This document shows, one piece after another, positions 43,995 to 50,707 of a DNA stretch of 56,642 nt (position 1 is its first letter; each line of letters begins with the position of its first letter). The notes under the pieces were generated by a model that did not search any database, had not been told where the DNA came from, and saw nothing but the letters and a program-made list of their open reading frames with translations. A program made the position numbers and the translations under genes. Source of the DNA: JBBIJR01 sp037445875 (GTDB lineage Bacteria > CLD3 > SB21); assembly GCA_037445875.1 (NCBI GenBank), contig JBBIJR010000012.1, positions 1 through 56,642 on the forward strand. The letters run 5' to 3'.

Positions 43995-44618
43995 TCAGTC
44001 CTTGATCGTCTTCGTCATGGAGCGTCCGGTTTCAGATGTGAACTCCCTCTGAATCTCGATATAGCCCGGGTACAGGATCGCCGCGCCGGCAACGTACACC
44101 GTCGGTCTGATCTTCAGCAGTAGGCTGGAAGAGCCCGACCCTTTGTGGGAGAGGTTGAAGGCAAGACGCATCAACGATTCCGCGGCGCGGTCTTTTAGTA
44201 CCTTCTTTAGGTCGGACGCCACCTGGAGAGAAACGTCAGCAACCTGGTGGCTGTCAATTTCGATGCGCTGGCTCAGGTTTCCGGCCGCCAGTTCGTTATT
44301 GTCCAGGTACACGACCCACTCCAGTTCGTTCACGGCAGCCCTCTCGTCGTTGGGATTGAGAACCTCGACGACCACTATAAGGTCGAGGGGTACATTCTCC
44401 CTGTTGAGCGCTCGCGTGATTTGAGCAAGTTTCTTCACGCTCAAGTCCTTTGCGGAGCGAAGGCCCTGAATCTCCACTCCGCCCAGACGAACGTCCTCGA
44501 TCGCCTTCAGTCGAAATTCGCAGCGTGCGAGGTTCTTCGCCTCATGCACCTGTCGCGAGACCCCGCAAGCCGCGTAAACGAGCTGCAACAGAGCGAGCAG
44601 AACAACGCGTCGTGCCAT
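43995..44618 (-). CDS. LEA-2/WHy-like secreted protein, possible lipoprotein
   Basis: About 207 residues. A hydrophobic N-terminus 'MARRVVLLALLQLVYAACGV' could be a signal peptide; 'YAAC' is a weak lipobox because Tyr occupies the -3 position. The body resembles late-embryogenesis-abundant group 2 (WHy) domains, with 'VVEVLNPNDERAAVNELEW' matching the core where 'NPN' is conserved in the family. Such domains are seen in lipoproteins of FCB bacteria and are linked to desiccation protection in plants; the bacterial role is unknown. ATG 44618 is chosen because an upstream ATG at 44684 lies before the predicted transcription start. First gene of the run through addB. Confidence 0.65.
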   Translation of the reverse strand: MARRVVLLALLQLVYAACGVSRQVHEAKNLARCEFRLKAIEDVRLGGVEIQGLRSAKDLSVKKLAQITRALNRENVPLDLIVVVEVLNPNDERAAVNELEWVVYLDNNELAAGNLSQRIEIDSHQVADVSLQVASDLKKVLKDRAAESLMRLAFNLSHKGSGSSSLLLKIRPTVYVAGAAILYPGYIEIQREFTSETGRSMTKTIKD

Positions 44619-44669
44619 GCGGAAGGTATTGGCTTTGAGAAGTGAAATGCGTAAGTTTAATCCACAGCC

Positions 44670-44698
44670 ATAGTACGATGGCACCCAGTTAAAATCAA
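44670..44698 (-). promoter_or_regulatory. Predicted promoter of LEA-like/DUF2130/dgt/addAB unit
   Basis: On the minus strand TTGATT (44693-44698), 17-nt spacer, TACTAT (44670-44675). Transcription would start near 44663, about 45 nt before ATG 44618. The divergent gap to hflX is 109 bp; no equally good rightward promoter was found. Confidence 0.5.
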
Positions 44699-44727
44699 GT
44701 TCTAATCACGCCGGAAACCGCGAATTG

Positions 44728-46017
44728 ATGAGGACCTTTTCTACAAAACCCGTGAAAGAACGGGCGCTGCTGGTCGGTATCCATCATCCTCAAACCCCCT
44801 TCCCCGTCGAAGACTGCCTGGAGGAACTCGCGTTGCTGGCGGACACGGCGGGCGTGGAAGTGGTCGGCTCCGTACGGCAGAATATCCGGCGGATCGACGC
44901 GAGCACGTTCATCGGCCGCGGAAAAGTCGAGGAGATTGCCGCTCACGTCAAGCAGAATGAAGTCCAGGTGGTCATTTTCGACGACGACCTGTCTCCGGCC
45001 CAGGCCAGGAACATCGAACGATCCGTGCGCTGCAAGGTCATAGACCGGAGTGCCCTGATCCTGGACATTTTCGCCCGGCGCGCCAAGACCAAAGAGGCAA
45101 AGACACAGGTCGAGCTGGCTCAGTTGCAGTACCTCCTCCCCCGGCTGACCCGCCAGTGGACCCACCTGGAGCGGCAGGCAGGCGGCGGTGTGTTCACGAA
45201 AGGCCCCGGCGAGACCCAGTTGGAAACCGACCGGCGTCTGGTGGGTAAGCGGATAGCCTTGCTGAAGGAGGAATTGGCAAAGATCGAACTGCACCGCCGC
45301 ACGCGCCGCTCTGCTCGTGCAGGTGCGTTCAAGGTCGCGCTGGTCGGATATACGAACGCCGGAAAATCTACGCTGTTGAACGCCCTCAGCGATGCAGGAG
45401 TTTATGTCGAGGACCGGCTCTTCGCGACCCTCGACGCCACCTCCCGCAAGGTGTACCTCGACCCGGAACGCTCCTGCATCGTGACCGATACCGTCGGGTT
45501 TATCCGCAAACTGCCTCACGATCTGGTGGCCTCTTTCCGGTCAACCCTCGAGGAAGTGCGCGAGGCGGATGTCCTGGTCCATGTCGTCGATTTGTCGAAC
45601 CACCTGTTCGATGAACAGATGGAGACGGTGGGCGGCGTGCTGAAGGAAATGGGCATTACGGAGAAAGCTATCGTGATCGTGTTCAACAAAGTGGACCTGG
45701 TCATGGACCAAGACCTGTTGACTTCCGTTCGGCGGCGCTTCCCGGATTCCGTTTTCCTGTCGGCCACGCGCGGGATCGGTCTCGACAAGTTCAGAGAGGT
45801 GCTCATCCGACAGATCGAATCCGATATCGAAGAGCGGGAGATCACACTGCCCGTGGGCGATTCGAAGACTCTCACTGCCATTCACCATCTGGCGAACGTT
45901 CTCGAAACTCACCATGACAACGCCCACGTCACGATTCGGTTTCGGGCCAGGCGGGAAATCGTCCGCCGGATACTCGATCAACGAAAGAAACAGGACGAGC
46001 TGGCCGCCTTCGATTGA
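44728..46017 (+). CDS. hflX: GTPase HflX
   Basis: Ribosome-associated GTPase that splits stalled 70S ribosomes, especially in stress. About 429 residues. The N-terminal HflX domain includes 'STFIGRGKVEEIAAHVK' and 'AQLQYLLPRLTRQWTHL'; 'GVFTKGPGETQLETDRR' is the family signature. The G domain has G1 'ALVGYTNAGKSTLLNAL', G3 'DTVGFIRKLPHDL' and G4 'NKVDL'. TTG 44725 and ATG 44728 are adjacent; I use ATG 44728. Ribosome-site support is weak. A small GGGC/GCCC stem after the stop is not a convincing terminator. Confidence 0.95.
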   Translation: MRTFSTKPVKERALLVGIHHPQTPFPVEDCLEELALLADTAGVEVVGSVRQNIRRIDASTFIGRGKVEEIAAHVKQNEVQVVIFDDDLSPAQARNIERSVRCKVIDRSALILDIFARRAKTKEAKTQVELAQLQYLLPRLTRQWTHLERQAGGGVFTKGPGETQLETDRRLVGKRIALLKEELAKIELHRRTRRSARAGAFKVALVGYTNAGKSTLLNALSDAGVYVEDRLFATLDATSRKVYLDPERSCIVTDTVGFIRKLPHDLVASFRSTLEEVREADVLVHVVDLSNHLFDEQMETVGGVLKEMGITEKAIVIVFNKVDLVMDQDLLTSVRRRFPDSVFLSATRGIGLDKFREVLIRQIESDIEEREITLPVGDSKTLTAIHHLANVLETHHDNAHVTIRFRARREIVRRILDQRKKQDELAAFD

Positions 46018-46054
46018 GAACGGGCTGAATGCCCATTCCCCACCTTGTTTTTTA

Positions 46055-46083
46055 TTGCTAATGCGCGCCTCCTGGCTTATCTT
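46055..46083 (+). promoter_or_regulatory. Predicted promoter of PorV-TPR gene
   Basis: TTGCTA (46055-46060), 17-nt spacer, TATCTT (46078-46083), in the 118-bp gap between hflX and the GTG start at 46136. Start of transcription would be near 46090, giving a leader of about 46 nt. Confidence 0.5.
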
Positions 46084-46135
46084 GGTCTTAATAGACTAAT
46101 TTCCGCATTGTCATTTACTTAGCGATGGAAGGCCA

Positions 46136-48079
46136 GTGGTCCAAAAACGTCCGCTGACAATAACTGCTCTCCTTCCCGCTTTCCTGATGGCGTTCACCTG
46201 GGCTTCCGGCTTCGGACAGGATGCCGGCACCGAGAGCCTGTTCATGGAGTACGGCGCGGGAGCCCGGGCCCAGGGCTTTGGCAAAGCATTTGTGGCCGTC
46301 GCCAACGACGGCTCGGCGGTGTTCTGGAATCCGGCGGGATTGGACTACATTCCGCAAAGCAATTTCATCGCATACCATTCTACGCTGTTGGGCGGCGGGA
46401 TGTACAATTTCGCCAGCCTATCCTATCCATTCCTGAGCCTCGGTGCCTTCGGCCTGGGAATATCCAGATTCAGCGTTGATGGGATCTCGCTCGTGGATGG
46501 TGAGCTGACGAGAACAGGAACGGGCTCGACCGATCAAGAGGAGGTCTATTTGTCGTACGGCAAGCGTCTGCCCTTCTGGGGGTTGTCGCTTGGAAGCACT
46601 TTCAAAATCATACGGCAATCCAGCCCGGACAATGACTTTGGGACCGTAACGGGCTTTGGCACCGGTCTCGATCTCGGACTTCTGTACCGGCCGGACTTCG
46701 ATGCCGGCTTACTTCAAAACATCTCTGTCGGCTTGAATGTTCAGAATGTCATCAGACCCAGCGTGAAGTTGATCGACATAGCGGACACTCAACCGATGAA
46801 CATCAAGTTTGGAGTTGCGAGGGATTTCCTTTTTGGCGAGGACAATCTCAGAAAGCTCACCCTGGCGGTAGACGTGAACAAGAGTCAGCAGTCCGACGTC
46901 CACTTCAATGCGGGGGGCGAATTCCTGTTCAGCCGGTATCTGAAGGCCCGCGCGGGTTACGACAACGGGCAAATGGCCGCCGGCTTCGGCACGGAATTCC
47001 AGCAGTTCGAGAAGTTCTCGGTGGACTACGCGGTTGGTCTGGGCAGCCAGGCAGGCTCTTCCTTCCACCGTCTCTCCCTCACCATTCACTTCGGCAAGAC
47101 CATCGAAGAGCAAAGGCAGATCGCCCGAGCCCGCCGGCTCGAAGAGGACCAGAAACTGTTGGCCAAGAACCAGGAAGAGGTCCGGGCGCGGTCGATCAAG
47201 GAGCACACGGCGATGGGACGCGAGCTCTTCCAGGACGGCAAACTGATACAAGCTCTTGTGGAATGGGAACAGGTCGCGTCGCTCGATCCGGACAATGAGA
47301 CGTCGAAGATCTACATCGACAGCATCAACTATCTCATGGACAAGCAGCTCGCCGAGCAGTTGGCGGACACGGCCTCTGCGATGAAGAGCATCACGATCCT
47401 TGAAGAAAACGAGAAGTTCGTCAAAGATCACTACCGGAAAGGCTACCAACTTGTGCAGAAGGGGGACTACCTCGCCGCTATCGCGGAGTTTCAGGCCGCC
47501 TTCGACCGCGCCCCCAACAGCGTGGAGATCGCCAGCAGCCTGAAGGAGACCCGGTCCCTCCTGGACAAGAAGATCGCAGGTTTCATCGCCAAGGCGCGTT
47601 CGAGTGCGGCCGCCAACAACTTTGCCGAGGCGCTCAAGCTGCTCAGCGAAGCGCGTGCCCTCGACCCGAACAACCAGCTCGTCCAGAAGGAGATCGACTC
47701 CGAACTGCGCCGTATCAACAACAGGCTGAACTTCCTGGAAAATACGCGGAACGGCCTCGACGCGTACCAACGGGCCGACTACCAGGCCGCCATGGAATTG
47801 TTTGAGAAGGCGCTGCTGATCGATCCTACGAACGAGACGGTGAAAGAATACCACAAGAAGGCCATTGTGCGGGCCTTCGCCACATTCAAGAACCTCGAAG
47901 GGGACAACGAGAAGACGTACCTGCAGGGTGTCGATCTGTATGTGGAAGGCAAGTATGAACAGGCCATTCTGATCTGGAAGCGCATTCTCGAGAAGGATCC
48001 GCTGAACCGGCGCGTTCTGAACGCCGTGGACAAAGCCGAACAGCAACTCGAGCAATTGAAACGGAACCCGCCGAAGTGA
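46136..48079 (+). CDS. PorV/PorQ-family outer-membrane barrel fused to TPR domain
   Basis: 647 residues. Signal peptide about residues 1-27, then a UPF0164/PorV-PorQ-like barrel (about 28-322) with 'EYGAGARAQGFGKAFVAVAN' and 'SAVFWNPAGLDYI', the family N-terminal signature of Asn-Pro-Ala-Gly. A charged helical linker (about 323-355) leads to tetratricopeptide-like repeats (about 360-640), for example 'GRELFQDGKLIQALVEWEQV', 'GYQLVQKGDYLAAIAEFQA' and 'GVDLYVEGKYEQAILIWKRI'. PorV binds type-IX secretion substrates in Bacteroidota; here the barrel is joined to a periplasmic scaffold. Starts at GTG 46136, after AAGG. Confidence 0.8.
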   Translation: MVQKRPLTITALLPAFLMAFTWASGFGQDAGTESLFMEYGAGARAQGFGKAFVAVANDGSAVFWNPAGLDYIPQSNFIAYHSTLLGGGMYNFASLSYPFLSLGAFGLGISRFSVDGISLVDGELTRTGTGSTDQEEVYLSYGKRLPFWGLSLGSTFKIIRQSSPDNDFGTVTGFGTGLDLGLLYRPDFDAGLLQNISVGLNVQNVIRPSVKLIDIADTQPMNIKFGVARDFLFGEDNLRKLTLAVDVNKSQQSDVHFNAGGEFLFSRYLKARAGYDNGQMAAGFGTEFQQFEKFSVDYAVGLGSQAGSSFHRLSLTIHFGKTIEEQRQIARARRLEEDQKLLAKNQEEVRARSIKEHTAMGRELFQDGKLIQALVEWEQVASLDPDNETSKIYIDSINYLMDKQLAEQLADTASAMKSITILEENEKFVKDHYRKGYQLVQKGDYLAAIAEFQAAFDRAPNSVEIASSLKETRSLLDKKIAGFIAKARSSAAANNFAEALKLLSEARALDPNNQLVQKEIDSELRRINNRLNFLENTRNGLDAYQRADYQAAMELFEKALLIDPTNETVKEYHKKAIVRAFATFKNLEGDNEKTYLQGVDLYVEGKYEQAILIWKRILEKDPLNRRVLNAVDKAEQQLEQLKRNPPK

Positions 48080-48095
48080 ACGGTCCTTGACCGTT
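48079..48095. promoter_or_regulatory. Perfect inverted repeat over the -35 of the SpoIIE-HTH promoter
   Basis: AACGGTC-CTT-GACCGTT, arms of seven with a three-base spacer, starting at the last base of the PorV-TPR stop codon. The predicted -35 (48087-48092) lies across its centre and right arm. It lacks a T-run, so it is not a typical terminator; an operator or a short RNA hairpin is possible. Confidence 0.5.
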
Positions 48096-48115
48096 ACGAT
48101 TCGGATTAGTATAAT
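48087..48115 (+). promoter_or_regulatory. Strong predicted promoter giving near-leaderless mRNA
   Basis: TTGACC (48087-48092), 17-nt spacer, perfect TATAAT (48110-48115). Transcription is expected at about 48122-48123, one or two bases before the ATG at 48124. No Shine-Dalgarno sequence fits between the -10 and the ATG, so a leaderless or nearly leaderless transcript is predicted. Confidence 0.6.
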
Positions 48116-48121
48116 AATCCG
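48102..48121. promoter_or_regulatory. Perfect inverted repeat over the -10 of the SpoIIE-HTH promoter
   Basis: CGGATTA-(6)-TAATCCG, arms of seven. The first five bases of TATAAT lie in the spacer and its last base begins the right arm, so a bound dimeric protein would cover the -10. Confidence 0.45.
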
Positions 48122-48123
48122 GG

Positions 48124-50694
48124 ATGTTATTTAAGCAATCCGTCAAAGAAGAACTCAAGGTCACGGCCGAGATGAAGAATCTCGGCGCGCTGCGTGAGTT
48201 TGTCGTCCGCGTCGGCCGCAAGAGCAACTTCGACGATCGCACCATCGCGTCGCTCAAGCTGGCGACCGATGAAGCCGTTACGAACATCATCCGCCACGCC
48301 TACCGCGATACGCCCGGCCGCGGTCATATTACCATCCGGGCCATCGTCAAGAGTACCAGCCTCACCATCGTACTGCTCGACCAGGGCAAGACGTTTGACC
48401 CTCGAAACGCCAAAGCTCCCAACATGCAGGAGTACATCAAGATCGGCAAGAGAGGCGGTCTGGGTATTTTCATGCTGCAGAAGCTCATGGACGAGATCGA
48501 GTACCACGTCACGTCCGAGGGCAATGAACTCCGGCTGGTCAAGTATCGCTCCTCCGGCAAGTCCCGCCGCGCGTCGCCGCTCCGTCAGGTCAACCTGAAG
48601 AATCGCTATGCGATCATCTCTTCGGCCGCGCTTACCCTGTTCGTAGTCGGCGGATACGTCCTCTTTGCCAGGGTGCAGTCGGAAAACCTCACGAACGAGA
48701 TCCTCAAACGCGTGGCCGCCATTTCCGCCACGATGGCCTCAACGAGCTCCGGCTTCATGATCCAGCAGGACGACCTGGCCCTCTTCGAAAACGCCCATCG
48801 CTTGAAGGCGGACAACGACCGGTTTATCGTGGACATCTTCGTCGTCGACCGAACCGACCGAATCTATGCATCTTCCAATCGCCAGAGTCTCGGATCGTAC
48901 CGGATGCCCGAATCCTACGAACAGGTGCCGCTGAGCAAGACCGGCACGAACGACGACACGGCCAACGTGCTGTTGCGGACGGTTTCGGTGTACCGCTACG
49001 ACCATACCGACGACGACGATGTCTTCGATGTGACGACTCCTATTTACCGGAATAATATCATCGACGAGGCCAATCTGCTGGGCTATGCCCACGTGCTCAT
49101 CCTCAACAGCACGATCGAGGGTGAGATGGCCAACCTCAAGCTCCTGGGGATCGCCCTCGCCTTGTTGATCCTGATCCTCGGGTACGGCGGCATCGCCGTC
49201 CTCGTTGCCCGCATCATCAGTCCGTTCCAGAAGCTTACCGACTGGATCCGCAGCGCCGGACACGAAACGATCACGGACGACGTGGACATCGATACTTCCA
49301 ACGAGGTGGGCGAAATCGCCCAGGCCTTCAGCGACATGGCATCCAAATTCCGCAAGGCCCAGATCAGCCTCGTTCAGCAGAAGCAGCTGCAGAAGGAGAT
49401 CCAGGTAGCTCAGGAGATCCAGCATATGCTGCTTCCCTTGACGTTCCCGGAAGTGCAGGGATACGATCTGGCCACGTACTACGAGTCGGCCAAGGAGGTC
49501 GGAGGCGACCTGTTTGATTTTGTGCGCGTCGATGAAGACACGATCGGTATCGTCGTCGCGGATGTGTCCGGAAAGGGCGTCCCTGGCTCGCTGGTCATGA
49601 CCATGATCCGGACGGCCCTGCGTCTCGAAGCCCGCGGCAACAAGAACCCGGCCGACGTGCTGGCCAAGGTGAACGAATTCGTCGTCGACGACATGAAGAA
49701 GGGCATGTTCGTCACGATGTTCTATATTATTCTGGATTCCCGCAACCGGGTCATCCACTATGCAAGCGCCGGCCACAATCCGATGATCCTGCACCGCGGT
49801 TCTACCAAACAGACGTACTATCTGAACCCCCGCGGCTTCCCGGTTGGCATTGCACTGCCCGACCGCAGCCTGTTTGCCAAGTCCATTCAAACGGACAGCA
49901 TCAAACTGCGAGAGGACGATATCCTGATCTGCTACACGGACGGCATCACCGAAGCCATGAACCCGGCGCGGGATCTGTTCAGTGAAGAACGTTTCCTCGA
50001 ATCCATCCGGAAACATTCCCATCTGGACGCCCGCCAGTTCGTCGAATCCATGAAGGAGGAGATTTTCTCGTTTACGCAGGGCGCTCCGCAGAACGACGAT
50101 ATCACGCTCGTCGGCATCAAGGAAAATCTGGTTGCCGCGGACGTGTTGTTCAACCTCCGGAAGAGCCTGATCGATATGGTGGCCACCGGCATGAGCGTCA
50201 AGGAAGCTTGCTCCCGCGCACGCGTATCGACATCCACGTACTATAAGTACAAGAAGCGCTACGAGGAACTCGGTGAAGCGGGACTGCGCGAAAAAACCGA
50301 AGGAACGAATATCGAGGCCAAGCACATGAGCATCGAACAGAAGGCCAAGATCTTCGATGTCATTCGCGAGCACCCGGAGTTCGGTCCGAAGAGCATCAGC
50401 AATGTGTTGAACACCGAAAAATACGGGTTTACCGAAATATCGGAAAAACGCATTTATGACGAATTGATCCGTATGCGGCTCAATACGCAGGAAAAACGTC
50501 AGGCCTTTGTCACGCAACGTTCAAAGTCCAAGCGCCACTTCAAGATGCCCGGCACACCGTTGGTCACCATGGACGGCAAGGTCATCAAGGCCGATGCCCG
50601 TCATACGGAGTCGATTGTCGACAAGATCATGGAGGCCGATCATGCGGAGTCCTCTCACACCGACGAAAGACGCAAGGACGAAGTGGCTGTGTGA
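48124..50694 (+). CDS. Fusion regulator: RsbW-like kinase, membrane sensor, HAMP, SpoIIE phosphatase, HTH domain
   Basis: 856 residues. In order: a GHKL ATPase like anti-sigma serine kinases (about 1-142; N box 'LATDEAVTNIIRHAY', Gly box 'IGKRGGLGIFML'); helix 1 (about 162-183); an extracytoplasmic sensor (184-338); helix 2 (340-362); HAMP (about 363-415); and a PP2C/SpoIIE phosphatase (about 443-666) with the metal motifs 'GGDLFDF', 'VVADVSGKG', 'CYTDGITEAM' and 'QNDDITLV'. The tail (about 677-800) has two helix-turn-helix units, 'MSVKEACSRARVSTSTYYKY' and 'EHPEFGPKSISNVLN', like the N-terminus of IS3/IS481-type transposases. Kinase and phosphatase of a partner switch are therefore in one chain with a putative DNA-binding domain. 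No STAS antagonist or sigma factor is adjacent. Confidence 0.88.
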   Translation: MLFKQSVKEELKVTAEMKNLGALREFVVRVGRKSNFDDRTIASLKLATDEAVTNIIRHAYRDTPGRGHITIRAIVKSTSLTIVLLDQGKTFDPRNAKAPNMQEYIKIGKRGGLGIFMLQKLMDEIEYHVTSEGNELRLVKYRSSGKSRRASPLRQVNLKNRYAIISSAALTLFVVGGYVLFARVQSENLTNEILKRVAAISATMASTSSGFMIQQDDLALFENAHRLKADNDRFIVDIFVVDRTDRIYASSNRQSLGSYRMPESYEQVPLSKTGTNDDTANVLLRTVSVYRYDHTDDDDVFDVTTPIYRNNIIDEANLLGYAHVLILNSTIEGEMANLKLLGIALALLILILGYGGIAVLVARIISPFQKLTDWIRSAGHETITDDVDIDTSNEVGEIAQAFSDMASKFRKAQISLVQQKQLQKEIQVAQEIQHMLLPLTFPEVQGYDLATYYESAKEVGGDLFDFVRVDEDTIGIVVADVSGKGVPGSLVMTMIRTALRLEARGNKNPADVLAKVNEFVVDDMKKGMFVTMFYIILDSRNRVIHYASAGHNPMILHRGSTKQTYYLNPRGFPVGIALPDRSLFAKSIQTDSIKLREDDILICYTDGITEAMNPARDLFSEERFLESIRKHSHLDARQFVESMKEEIFSFTQGAPQNDDITLVGIKENLVAADVLFNLRKSLIDMVATGMSVKEACSRARVSTSTYYKYKKRYEELGEAGLREKTEGTNIEAKHMSIEQKAKIFDVIREHPEFGPKSISNVLNTEKYGFTEISEKRIYDELIRMRLNTQEKRQAFVTQRSKSKRHFKMPGTPLVTMDGKVIKADARHTESIVDKIMEADHAESSHTDERRKDEVAV

Positions 50695-50707
50695 CGTCCT
50701 CTCTCGA

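Noticed and set aside
44635..44663. Rightward promoter for hflX (TTGAGA-17-TAATCC)
   Set aside because: The -10 matches only two of six consensus positions, so I do not list it as a feature.
46018..46058. GGGC/GCCC stem after hflX as a terminator
   Set aside because: Only four pairs, and the T-run is about 13 bases away; too weak.
48739..50517. Long antisense reading frame (592 codons) under the SpoIIE-HTH gene
   Set aside because: Same cause: the forward frame holds complete kinase, phosphatase and HTH motifs. The antisense product is low-complexity and unrelated to any family I know.
50150..50694. HTH tail of the fusion regulator as a fragment of an inserted transposase
   Set aside because: The reading frame is continuous, there are no terminal inverted repeats or target duplications, and no DDE catalytic domain follows. 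Kept only as an evolutionary origin for the domain.
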